Shown: positions 19,675 through 30,297 of the stretch, piece by piece
Layout of the letters: each line of letters opens with the position of its first letter
How positions within the stretch are numbered: the first letter of the stretch is position 1
NCBI GenBank assembly: GCA_963808315.1
Contig: CAWEFK010000017.1
Coordinates: 62,001-126,000, forward strand
Direction of reading: 5' to 3'
DNA: 64,000 bases
Source of the DNA: Palsa-504 sp963808315
GTDB lineage: Bacteria; Actinomycetota; Actinomycetes; Streptosporangiales; Streptosporangiaceae
Program-made: the position numbers and the translations under genes
The notes under the pieces: generated by a model
Databases searched by the model: none
The model's input: only the letters and a program-made list of their open reading frames with translations
What the model was told of the DNA's origin: nothing

Positions 19675-20513
19675 CGCACGACGCTCGCGTCCTCGGCGGC
19701 GTCCCCGAGAGCCTCGACCTCGCCGATCCCGTCGACCACGGCGGCCCCGTCGGGAGCGGCCACGACCAGGACGCGTCCGTGCACCCGGATCACGTCGACG
19801 TGCTGACCGTACAGGCGGGACAGGACCTCAGGCCGAACGACCTCGTCGGTGCGTCCGACCGCCAGCCGTCCGGCGGCCACATAAATGATCCTGTCCATCA
19901 CCGGCATCAGCGGGTTCATGTCGTGAGCGGACAGCAGTACCGCGATCCGCTCCGCCCGGGCCAGCCGGGCCAGCACCGAGACGATCCCCTGCTCGCTGGA
20001 TATGTCGAGGTTGGCCAGCGGCTCGTCGAGCAGGAGCAGCCGCGGCCGGCTGATCAGGGCGTGCGCGATCATGACCCGCTGCTGCTCACCCCCGGAAAGC
20101 TCGCCCACCCGCGCGTCGGCGTACCGCTGCGCGCCGACCGCGGTCAGCATGTCCGCGACCAGCTCGCGGCGCGCGCGGGACGGCAGCCGGAGGCCGAACT
20201 TGTGCCCGTCGATCCCGAGCGAGACCACGTCCCTGACCCGCAGCGGCATGTCCGGTTCGATGGCCAGCTTCTGCGGCACGTAGCCGACCGAGGCGTCGCG
20301 GGGCGCCCGGGGCACGCCGTCGATGAGCACCGAGCCCTGGGTGACCGGCTGCAGGCCGAGGATGACCCGGAGCAGGGTGGTCTTGCCCGCGCCGTTCGGC
20401 CCGATGAGGCCGGTGAACTCGCCGGCCCGGATGCTGAACGACACGTCCCGGAGAATCTCCCGGCCACCGAGCCGGACGCCGACCCCGTCCAGCCGGAGCA
20501 GGTCGGCGGTCAC
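19671..20513 (-). CDS. Metal ABC transporter ATP-binding protein (ZnuC family)
   Basis: About 280 residues. Walker A is GPNGAGKTT, the Q-loop lies in VGYVPQKL, the signature is ELSGGEQQR, Walker B is LLLLDEPLANLD, and the switch histidine is in SAHDMN. It powers import through the two permeases. The GTG at 20513 overlaps the binding-protein stop as GTGA, marking translational coupling. The C-terminal 60 residues extend past the usual ATPase core and include an Asp/Glu-rich end. Confidence 0.88.
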   Translation of the reverse strand: MTADLLRLDGVGVRLGGREILRDVSFSIRAGEFTGLIGPNGAGKTTLLRVILGLQPVTQGSVLIDGVPRAPRDASVGYVPQKLAIEPDMPLRVRDVVSLGIDGHKFGLRLPSRARRELVADMLTAVGAQRYADARVGELSGGEQQRVMIAHALISRPRLLLLDEPLANLDISSEQGIVSVLARLARAERIAVLLSAHDMNPLMPVMDRIIYVAAGRLAVGRTDEVVRPEVLSRLYGQHVDVIRVHGRVLVVAAPDGAAVVDGIGEVEALGDAAEDASVVR

Positions 20514-21442
20514 AGGTGCTCGCTCGAGGTCTTGTCGGCCACGGCCTTTTGGAGGTCCCGCACCTCGGCCAGCATCCACGACTGGTAGTGATACCCCGGC
20601 TCCGGCATGGTCTCGTACACGCCGACCACCGGGATGCCGTTGGCCCGCGCCAGCGTGATGAACGATTCGGTCAGCGAGTCCGTCACCTGCTGATTGTAGA
20701 TAAACACCTTGACCTTGTGCTGGCTGAACAGGCCCCGCTGCACCGCGACGTCCTGCGCCGACGGGTCGGTGCCGTTCATGACGTCGGCCTGGAAGGCCCA
20801 GGGCGTCAGGTTGTCGGCGCCGGCCGCCTGGAGCAGATAGTCGGCCACCGGTTCCGTGGTCGCGACGGGGGTACCCGGGTAGGCGGCCTTGAACGCGGCC
20901 AGCGCGTTCGTCCAGCCTTTCAGCGAGGCGGCGAAGGCGCTCGCATTGGCCCGGAAGTACGCGGCGTGCGCGGGCTGGAGCGCGGCGAGATCAGCCGCTA
21001 TCGCCCGGGCCACGGCCGGCATCGTGCTCGGCTGGTACCACAGGTGCGGGTTCGGCGTGCTGTCCGGCAGGCCGAGCAGGTGCTGCACCACGATGACCTT
21101 GCGGGCCGAACTCGGCACCGCGTCCTCGATCGTGTTCATGAACTCGTCGTAGCCGAGGCCGTTCTGCACCACCAGCTGCGCCGAGCTCACCTGCCTGGCC
21201 ACCGACGCACTGGCCTCGAAGGTGTGCGGGTCGGTGTTCGGGTTACTCATGATCGCGTTGACCTGGACGTACTTTCCGCCCACCTGGCCGATGACATCCG
21301 CGTACTCGTTCTCGGCGCCCACCGCGACGATCTTTCCGGCCGGGTCGGACGGGCCGAACGCCAGGGACGAGGTGCAGCCGGCCGCGAGCAGGGCGACACC
21401 TAGCGGCAAGACGAGAGCTAGGGTCCCGAAGCGGCTCCGCAT
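20510..21442 (-). CDS. Zinc-type ABC transporter substrate-binding lipoprotein (ZnuA family)
   Basis: About 310 residues. A lipoprotein signal peptide ends in the lipobox LLAAGC, so the protein is anchored outside the membrane. Metal-ligand histidines expected in cluster A-I proteins are seen in NTDPHTFEAS and TPNPHLWYQP. The position where many ZnuA proteins have a third histidine reads ATTEPVADYL instead. The ATG at 21442 follows GGAAGGAG. It begins the operon 20.5-17.9 kb and faces the Zur-like gene across a Fur-type box. Zinc is the inferred cargo. Confidence 0.87.
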   Translation of the reverse strand: MRSRFGTLALVLPLGVALLAAGCTSSLAFGPSDPAGKIVAVGAENEYADVIGQVGGKYVQVNAIMSNPNTDPHTFEASASVARQVSSAQLVVQNGLGYDEFMNTIEDAVPSSARKVIVVQHLLGLPDSTPNPHLWYQPSTMPAVARAIAADLAALQPAHAAYFRANASAFAASLKGWTNALAAFKAAYPGTPVATTEPVADYLLQAAGADNLTPWAFQADVMNGTDPSAQDVAVQRGLFSQHKVKVFIYNQQVTDSLTESFITLARANGIPVVGVYETMPEPGYHYQSWMLAEVRDLQKAVADKTSSEHL

Positions 21443-21483
21443 GACCAGCGCTCCTTCCAGGATGAGGCGTTCGCGTCTCGCCG

Positions 21484-21503
21484 TAATGATAATGATTCCC
21501 AAT
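21484..21503. promoter_or_regulatory. Fur/Zur-type box
   Basis: TAATGATAATGATTCCCAAT lies between the divergent transporter and regulator genes. It resembles Fur-family boxes built on AATGATAATGATT and stands out as AT-rich. A zinc-bound repressor here would shut off the transporter and perhaps its own gene. Confidence 0.6.
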
Positions 21504-21602
21504 TTCGTTTGCAACATGGACGCTAGCGTCAGGCGGGCCTCGCCCGTAAGCCGGGCTCCTCGCGCGTTAGCCGGAACGCCGCCGGCGTTGTACCGTGCGA
21601 GT

Positions 21603-22058
21603 GTGACCACGCCGCAGCCGGAAGAGCAGGTGCGGGCCCGCCCCGGAGCACCCGTGGGTTCGGTCCGCGGCACCCGCACGCGCGGGACCAAGCAGGCGCA
21701 GGCCCTGGCCGCCGCGCTGAAGAGCCTGCCCGGCTTCTGCAGCGCCCAGGAGATCCACGCCGAACTGCGGCGTAAGGGCGAGCACGTCGGCCTGACCACC
21801 GTCTACCGGCACCTGCAGTCGCTCAGCGAGCAGGGCAGCATCGACGCCATCCGCGACGCCAGCGGCGAGCTCTTGTACCGGCAGTGCCAGACGAGCGTGC
21901 ACCACCACCACCTGACCTGCCGCAGCTGCGGGCGCAGCGTAGAGGTGGAGGGCCGGGCGGTCGAGCAATGGGCCGAGCGGGTCGCCACCGAGGCCGGCTT
22001 CACCGACGTGGGGCACACGGTGGAGCTGTTCGGCCTGTGCCCCGAATGCGCCGGCTAA
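21603..22058 (+). CDS. zur: Fur-family zinc uptake regulator, Zur-like
   Basis: About 151 residues. A winged helix (GLTTVYRHLQSLSEQG) is followed by a dimerisation domain with the metal-site stretch VHHHHLTCRSCGRSVEVEG and a second cysteine pair in GLCPECAG, giving a structural Zn(Cys)4 site. The first 30 residues are a basic, probably flexible tail. The GTG at 21603 fits family length. It is divergent from the zinc transporter, which supports Zur over Fur or Mur. It converges with the acyltransferase gene, overlapping by 4 bp. Confidence 0.82.
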   Translation: MTTPQPEEQVRARPGAPVGSVRGTRTRGTKQAQALAAALKSLPGFCSAQEIHAELRRKGEHVGLTTVYRHLQSLSEQGSIDAIRDASGELLYRQCQTSVHHHHLTCRSCGRSVEVEGRAVEQWAERVATEAGFTDVGHTVELFGLCPECAG

Positions 22059-22753
22059 CTGGGCTTGGCGGAGCTGGCGGCCTGGAGCTCGGCCTTGCGG
22101 TCTGAGGCGTACATGTGCACGTACTCCTGACCGGACAGCTCATGGATCGCGCTCATCACCTGCTCGGTGATCTGCTGCCTGGCCTTACCGGGCGGCCCGG
22201 CGGTGATGTCCGTGGGGAACTTGAGCGGCGCGCCGATCCTGATCTCGATCCGGCCGGGCCGCGGCACCACGTGGCCCGGGGGCAGCACGTGCCTGGTCCC
22301 GATCATCGCCACCGGCAGCACCGGCAGGCCAGACTTCATGGCCAGCCAGCCGACGCCGGGCCGGCCCCGGTACAGCCGCCCGTCGGGGGACCTGGTGCCC
22401 TCCGGGTAGATGCCGAACAACTTTCCCTCCTGCAGCAGGGCCAGCGCCGCCTCCAGCGTGTCCTGAGCCGCCCGCGGGCCCTCCCGGTCCATCCGCAGCT
22501 GGTTGGTGGCCTTCAGGTACGCCGCCCACAGCCGGGCCGCGGGCCCGGACGCGGTGAAGTACTCGGCCTTGGCCGAGAACGTCACCGGCCGGTTGAGCAT
22601 CAGCGGCAGGAAGATCGAGTCGATCATCGACAGGTGGTTGGCCGCGAGGATCGCGCCTCCGGACGCGGGCACGTGCTCGGCGCCGGTCACCTTCGGCCGC
22701 CAGATCGTGTGCAGGAACGGGCCGGCGACGAGGCGCGATAGCTGGTATTGCAC
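22055..22753 (-). CDS. 1-acyl-sn-glycerol-3-phosphate acyltransferase (PlsC family)
   Basis: A 232-residue membrane-associated acyltransferase that acylates lysophosphatidic acid or a related acceptor. The catalytic NHxxxxD motif is present as ANHLSMIDS, and the acceptor-phosphate site as FGIYPEGTRS. It lies 14 bp downstream of the stop side of the large membrane protein gene on the same strand. It is one of several PlsC paralogues expected in actinomycetes, so the exact lipid acceptor is uncertain. Confidence 0.85.
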   Translation of the reverse strand: MQYQLSRLVAGPFLHTIWRPKVTGAEHVPASGGAILAANHLSMIDSIFLPLMLNRPVTFSAKAEYFTASGPAARLWAAYLKATNQLRMDREGPRAAQDTLEAALALLQEGKLFGIYPEGTRSPDGRLYRGRPGVGWLAMKSGLPVLPVAMIGTRHVLPPGHVVPRPGRIEIRIGAPLKFPTDITAGPPGKARQQITEQVMSAIHELSGQEYVHMYASDRKAELQAASSAKPS

Positions 22754-22767
22754 GGGTGACTTTCTGC

Positions 22768-24910
22768 CTACGCGGGCTGTTCAGCGGTCCTCGCACCGGA
22801 CGATCCGGCCGCGGTCGTTCCACGATAGCGTGCATTTCGGTCGGAGTAGGCGACGGCGGCGAGGATCGCGATGCCGAGCGGCAGCGCCAGCGGCAGCGCC
22901 GCGGCGGGCACGATGACGCCGGAGTCGTCGGCGAACCAGCCGAGCACCGGCATCAGCCACAGCACGCCCAGGATGGGACGCAGCAGCGGCTGGGCCGCGT
23001 AGGCCAGCGGCACCGTCTTCAGCCCGAACCACGAAGGACGCCACAGCATCAGCCCGGCCAGCACGGTCACCAGGGGGCTCAGCGGGCTGAGCGCGTTGAC
23101 GGACAGGGAGCCGAGGTTCGAGCTGATCTTCCGCCACAGCAGGCCACCGGAGTGGCCGTGCAGCGAGCTGCCGGCGAACGACCCGATGTCGGACTGGCCG
23201 GCGATCGGCGTGAGGTAGCTGATCAGCGCGAAGACCACGAACAGGGCCAGCCCGCTGACCGCCACGAGCAGCACGTAGCGCCGGTTCAGCCGGACCCCGC
23301 CGATGATCATGGCCAGCAGCACGAAGCACGGCACCATCGCGATCGTGCCGCCGACCTTGCCGCCGAACCCCGGCCAGCCGGACGCGAACACCGCGAACAC
23401 CCCGACCACGGCCACCACCAGCACGGCCGGGCGCCGCGTCGACGGGTACCGGCCCAGCGCTAGCAGGGCCAGCCAGGCCGCGGCGGCCAGCGCGGTGATG
23501 CCGTAGATGCCGAGCGCCTCGTTGCCGATGCCGTAGAACCGGCCGGCCTCCAGCACGGACAGGCCGAACGGCGTCTCCAGCTGCAGCCGGGACCCGGTCA
23601 TCACGTCCAGCCCCAGCACCACCAGGGTCAGCAGGCCGATGACGCCGAACGGCCCGAGCGGATCCCGCCGCCACGGCCCGGTCAGCGCGGCCGCGCCGAT
23701 GACCGCGGCCCAGGCCACCGCGATCCCGTACAGCCACGCCGCCGGATGGGCCCACAGCCACCACGGCACCAGGTTGGCCAGGAAGGTGCCGACGGGCAGC
23801 GAGACCGCGAAGGTCCCGGCCACCCGCCAGCACCGCGCCCGGCGCTGCCGCCGGCCCGGCGCCGCCCCCCAGAACGCCAGCCCGATCACGGCCATCACCG
23901 CGATGTCGGCCACCGCGAAGGCCCAGAAGAACTTGCTGTGGGTGGACCGCCACACCTGTTCGGCGGTGTCCCGGCCGGCCAGCGACCTGACCGCGGCGGC
24001 CAGCGCGCCCCGCTCACCGCGGGTGATCGGGGCGCCAACCAGGCCGGTTTGCGGGTGACCGAGCCAGCCGAGCACGGTCGGGGTCAGGTCGGTGAGCACC
24101 ACCAGGCCCGGCTGCCTGGTCGAACTGGCATCCAGCAGGCCCGCCAGGTAACCGGGACCGTCGACCAGGGTCAGCTGCAGGTGCGGCGGCTTGCTCGTCG
24201 CGCCGGGCGCGGTGACCAGCAGGGTGGTGCCGGCCGGCAGCTCGGCCACGATCCTGGCGAGTTGCGAGTCCATGCGCGGCAAGAGCCACGGTCCGTTCGG
24301 ACGATTCGAGAATGCCCAGGTCCACGACGGTCAGCGGGCAGCGGGCCAGCACCGCCGCGGACAGTCCGGCGGCGGCGGGCAGGTAGGAGGCGACGTGCCC
24401 GGAGCTGTCGGCCAGGGCCAGCGCGGCGCCCGGGCCGACGGCGGTGGAGCAGCCCGGGGTCTCGCGGGACAGCAGGCCCCAGCTGGGGGTGTTGTGAAAC
24501 TGGTTGTTGTAGGACTCCAGCGCGGGCAAGCCGGGGACCTGGGCGCCGGTCCCGGCGGCGACCACGGCCGGGAACGCGCCGCAGGCGGCGTTGCTGTGCT
24601 CGGACTGGGCCCTGGCGCCCGCGTTCAGGGTGAGCCACCCGTCGGCCGGGCAGGTCAGCGGCTTCACCGCGTAGTCGACCAGCGAACCCACCGACCCCTG
24701 GCCGGCCAGCCGCCACAGCGTGGGCGTGCTGGCCGCGGACACGTCGCTCCAGCGCAGCCCCGAGATGCCCACGATCACCACGTGCCGCGCCGGGGCGGGG
24801 GCGGCGGTCGCGGCCCGGGCGGGGCCGGTTCCGGCGACCCCGGCGATGGCCAGGACCGCGAGCAGGCAGCCGAGCAGCGCTGACCACCGCGCGGCGGGCC
24901 TGGTTCTCAC
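22768..24910 (-). CDS. Secreted-domain plus multi-pass membrane protein, alkaline-phosphatase-like N-terminus (frameshifted)
   Basis: The first frame, from GTG 24910, has a signal peptide (ALLGCLLAVLAIAGVAGTG) and an alkaline-phosphatase-superfamily-like region: VVIVGISGLRWSDVS, then CPADGWLTLNAG. It stays open to about 24280. The protein then continues in another frame as MDSQLARIVAELPAGTTLLV, then about ten transmembrane segments to 22768. Removing one T in the GCTCTTGCC run near 24275 joins the halves into about 710 residues. Similar large actinobacterial membrane proteins exist without known function. The break is probably a sequencing error. Confidence 0.65.
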
Positions 24911-24940
24911 CGCACCACCGTATCCGGGCTCAACCTTTAA

Positions 24941-26050
24941 TCAGAACGAACCGTGGTGCACCTCGATATGCCCGCTCATCCCCGCGGTGACCTCACCGAC
25001 CAGCGCGGCGGGCAGCCCCTGCGCGCGCAGCTCGGCGGTCAGCGCGGCCGCGCCGTCCTGCGGGACGGCCAGCAGCAAGCCGCCGGAGGTCTGCGCGTCG
25101 TGCAGCAGCACGGCCAGCTCGGCGGGTACGGCCGCGTCGATGATCACCGCGGACCGCATCCGCTCGATGTTGGCCCTGGTCCCGCCGGAGACGAAGCCGG
25201 CCGCGGCCAGCTCGGCGGCGCCGGGCAGCAGCGGGACCGCGGCGGCCCAGACCCGGGCCGCCACGCCGCTGGCGGCCAGCATCCGGTGCAGGTGACCGAG
25301 CAGGCCGAAGCCGGTCACGTCGGTGGCCGCCCGCACGCCCGCGGCCCGCGCGGCCTGGCTGGCGCCGGCGTTGAGCAGGGTCATCGACGCCACCGCGGCG
25401 TCCACGGCCGTCCGGTCGGCCCCGTCGCGCTTGAGCGCGGTGGCGATCACGCCGGTGCCCAGCGCCTTGGTCAGGATGAGCTGGTCGCCGGGCACCGCAC
25501 GGTCGATGGTCATCAGCGCGGCCGGGTCGGCCAGGCCCACCACGGCCAGGCCGTACTTGGGCACCGGGTCATCGATCGTGTGCCCGCCCGCGAGGAAGCA
25601 GCCGGCCTGCGCCGCGACCTCGGCGCCGCCCCGCATGACCTGGCCGAGGATGGCCAGGTCGAGCCCCTCGCCCGGCCAGGCGGTGATGTTGACCGCGAAC
25701 AGCGGCCGGCCGCCCATCGCGTACACGTCGGACAGCGCGTTCGCGGCCGCGATCCGGCCCCAGTCGAACGGGTCGTCGACGATCGGGGTGAAGAAGTCGG
25801 TGGTCAGCACCAGCGCGCGCTCGTCGTCCAGGCGCAGCACGGCCGCGTCGTCGCCCTCCGCCGCGCCGATGAGCAGGTCGCCGGCGGCCGGGCCCATGGC
25901 CGGGACGCCGTCCAGGGTGGCCATCAGGGCCTCGAGCTTGGCCAGGGGCAGCTTGCACGCGCAGCCCGCGCCGGGCGACAGCGACGTCAGCCGGGGAGCG
26001 GGCGGGGCTGGGGTCTGGGTCTGGATCTGGTCAGCCGTCACCTTGGCCAC
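24941..26050 (-). CDS. selD: Selenide, water dikinase
   Basis: A 369-residue enzyme making selenophosphate from selenide and ATP for selenocysteine or selenouridine synthesis. The catalytic motif is GAGCACK with Cys30 and Lys33; the nucleophile position is cysteine, not selenocysteine. Conserved segments include TTDFFTPIVDDPFDWGRIAA, GGHTIDDPVPKYGL, ATDVTGFGLLGH and DAQTSGGLL. Length is normal. No selA, selB, tRNA-Sec or selenoprotein gene is in the window, so the pathway's use here is not shown. It sits 30 bp upstream of the start side of the large membrane protein gene on the same strand. Confidence 0.92.
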   Translation of the reverse strand: MAKVTADQIQTQTPAPPAPRLTSLSPGAGCACKLPLAKLEALMATLDGVPAMGPAAGDLLIGAAEGDDAAVLRLDDERALVLTTDFFTPIVDDPFDWGRIAAANALSDVYAMGGRPLFAVNITAWPGEGLDLAILGQVMRGGAEVAAQAGCFLAGGHTIDDPVPKYGLAVVGLADPAALMTIDRAVPGDQLILTKALGTGVIATALKRDGADRTAVDAAVASMTLLNAGASQAARAAGVRAATDVTGFGLLGHLHRMLAASGVAARVWAAAVPLLPGAAELAAAGFVSGGTRANIERMRSAVIIDAAVPAELAVLLHDAQTSGGLLLAVPQDGAAALTAELRAQGLPAALVGEVTAGMSGHIEVHHGSF

Positions 26051-26089
26051 GGTACGCGGCGAGGGTGGCGGGTTACCAGGCGGCGTCCG

Positions 26090-27200
26090 TCACGAACGTA
26101 GCGGGTCGAACGGGGTCAGGTCGAAGCCAGGCGGCAGGCCGAGCGTGACCCGGGCGGCGACGGCGCCGGCCAGCGGGCCCATGGTGAGCCCGGACGCGCC
26201 CAGGCCGGTCGCCACGACCAGGCCGTCGACGCCGGCCACCGGGCCGAGCAGCGGGCGGATGTCCGGACCGACGGGGCGCAGGCCGACCCGGGTCTCCAGG
26301 TGGGTTCCTGCGCTGAGGCCGGGCGCGACGGACAGCGCGTTGGTGAGCACCTCCGCCAGCCCGCCGGGCGTGACCCGGACGTCGAAACCCGAGCCGGTCT
26401 CCCTGGTCGCGCCCACGACCACCCGGGACCCGTCGAAGGCCAGCAGGTAGTGGCCGGTGGCCGAGGGCAGCACCACGGGCCAGCGGCTGGTATCCGCGCC
26501 GGCGAGCTCGATATGCACGATCTGGCCGCGCTGCGGGACGACGTTCACCGTGACCCCGGCCGGCGCCAGGAACGGCGCGGTCCAGGCGCCGGCGGCGGCG
26601 ACCACGGCGTCCGCCTCGGCCGGCTCCCCGTCGACGGTGACGCCGGTGACCCGGCTGGGCCCGATGGTGAGCGCGGCCGTGCCGGTGCGGAGGGTCGCGC
26701 CGCGCCGGACCGCCGCCCGCACCAGCGCGGCGGCCAGCCGGCCACCGTCCACCCGGGCCGCGCCCGCGATATGCACCGCGGCCGCGCCGGTGCGCAGCGG
26801 CGGGAACAGGCGCCGCGCCTGGGCGCCGTCGATGAGGTGGACCTCGCCCATCTCCGGCGCCCCGGCCTGGCGGGCGGAGATCCGCTGCCTGGCCTGCTCC
26901 AGCTGATCGTCGTCGCCGGCCAGCAGCAGCGCCCCGACCCGGCGGTAGGACACGTCCGGCTCGCCGACCTCGGCTAGCCCCGCGATCAACGCCGGGTACT
27001 CGCGCGCGGCGATGCGGGCGAAGTCGTACCAGGCCGGATCGGCCACGGACGCGGTCCACGGGCAGATGATCCCGGCGCCCGCCGGCGGTGGCGCGGCCGG
27101 GCCGCGCCGCGTCGACCAGCGTGACCTGCGCACCCAGGCCGCTGGCGGTATACGCGCAGGCGGCGCCGACGATCCCGGCGCCCACGATGATCAGCCGCAT
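26090..27200 (-). CDS. FAD-dependent amine/glycine oxidase-type oxidoreductase (frameshifted)
   Basis: DAO/ThiO-family flavoprotein. The N-terminal FAD site, IIVGAGIVGAACAYTASGLG, is read from ATG 27200. Just after RATAGG the frame breaks near 27078, and the protein resumes as AGIICPWTASVADPAWYDFA through to the stop at 26090, ending with the second FAD segment GLVVATGLGASGLTMGP. Deleting one G in the GGCGGGCGCC run restores about 370 residues. The enzyme should oxidise a small amine or amino acid. It is upstream of selD on the same strand with a 40-bp gap. The break is likely a sequencing error. Confidence 0.75.
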
Positions 27201-27253
27201 AGCCCGCTCACGGTACCGCCAGCCGGATCAGCGGGACCGGATCGGGGCCACGG

Positions 27254-28570
27254 TCACGGGATCAGGCTGCGTTCGGGATGGTCGGGCTGCCATTCGACCA
27301 CGACGAGGGTGGCGTCGTCCCGCAGGTGGCCGCGCTGGTGGTCGGTGATGGCATGGTTGAGCCTGCGCAGGGTTTCCGGCAGCGGGACGCCGTCATGGCT
27401 GTGCCGGATAATGAAGTCACTGAGGCGCTCCAGGCCGAACGGGGTACCGTCGGCGGCCCAGCCTTCGGTGACGCCATCGGTGTACAGCAGCACCCGGTCG
27501 CCGGGCTCCAGCCGTTCGGTCGACACGGGGAACGCCTCCTGGCCTTCCGGTTCCGCCTGCGCCGGCCCGGCCGCGGGCGAGACGGTCGATGCCGCCCAGG
27601 CCCAGCGGCAGCTGGGGTCGCCTGGCCAGCTCCTTGACCACCTTGTTACCGCGGATGAGCAGCGGCGGCGGATGGCCGCAGGGAATCCAGCTGAACAGCC
27701 CGGTCGCCAGGTTCAGATCGCACAGCAGCGCGGTGACGAACCGGCTGCCGCCGAACTGCCCGGCGATCGCGTGGTCCGCGCGGGAGGCCACGTCCGGCAG
27801 CGTGCCGCCCGCCCGGCGGGTGCTCCGGCACGATGCCACGCCCACGCTGGCCATCAACCCGGCCGCCAGATCGTGGCCGAGAGCGTCGAAGATCGACACG
27901 TGCAGGTGGTCGCCGAGCAGGGAGTAATCGAAGGCATCGCCGCCGGCCTGGTACGCCGGCTCGAGCGTCGCCGCGACCAGGACGCGGTCCGTCGCGAACG
28001 TCCGCGGCACCAGGAACGACCAGATCAGCTCGGCCTGCAGCGCCATTCTTCTCGGTGCGCCGGACGTAGGCGAACGTGTCGCTGTACGCGCTCTTGGCCA
28101 CGATCATCAGCCCGGCCAGCGACGCGAGCGCCCGGTACCTGTCCAGCATGGCCTGGGCGACCTCGCTGACCAGCAGGCTCAGCACGCCGAGCCGTTCGGT
28201 GCCGTCGAGCAGCGGGACCCACACCCGGTGGCCGTCACCGGCCGGCCGGTGCTGGACGGTGAGCGTCCGGTACGCGTACCCGGCGATGGTCGAGTCGATC
28301 GCGAGCCTTTCCGCGTCCCCGCCGCGCGAGGACGGCAACGACTCGAGCGCCTGCTGCTGGAGGTCGACCAGGTACACCCGGACCTCGCCGACGCCGAGCG
28401 GACCTGCGGCCCGGGCGAACACCGTCCTCGATGGCGTCGGGTCGCAGCAGGTGGGACTGGCTCAGCAGGTCGGCGAGCATCCGTTCGGCCGCCGCGGCCA
28501 GGTCCGCCTCCGCGTCGCGATCCTGGGCCGGGACCCGCCGACCGGGCCGGGCGGGCTTCCCTGGCGGCAT
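27254..28570 (-). CDS. GAF-like sensor with SpoIIE/PP2C serine phosphatase domain (three frameshifts)
   Basis: Four consecutive frame segments make one protein of about 435 residues. ATG 28570 starts an N-terminal helix; the frame shifts near 28424 into FARAAGPLGVGEVRVYLVDL (GAF-like sensor). It shifts near 28046 into MALQAELIWSFLVP and the phosphatase core (EPAYQAGGDAFDY, SIFDALGHD), and near 27570 into ERLEPGDRVLLYTDGVTEGW, ending in DDATLVVVEW. Each junction is repaired by removing one base. The phosphatase metal aspartates are all present once joined. Such proteins dephosphorylate anti-sigma-factor antagonists in stress responses; the partner is not in the window. Confidence 0.72.
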
Positions 28571-28805
28571 GTCACCCTCCCCTGCGTCCCGGCGGGACCG
28601 TCCTCGTCATGATAGGCAGCCGGGCGGGCGAACGATGGACCTGTTTGCCCGCCCGCCATGATTGCCGGACCGCGAGGCGGGCAGCAACACTAGGCTCGCA
28701 GGCCGGCCGGGCGTACGCCGCGGCCGGGCTGTCGCCACCGCTCAGGGGCTCGCTGACCTGCCGGTCCCGGCCGCGGCGGCCCGCGATTGGCTATGGTTGA
28801 CTGTG

Positions 28806-30289
<1,484 letters not shown>

Positions 30290-30297
30290 CCGCGGGT

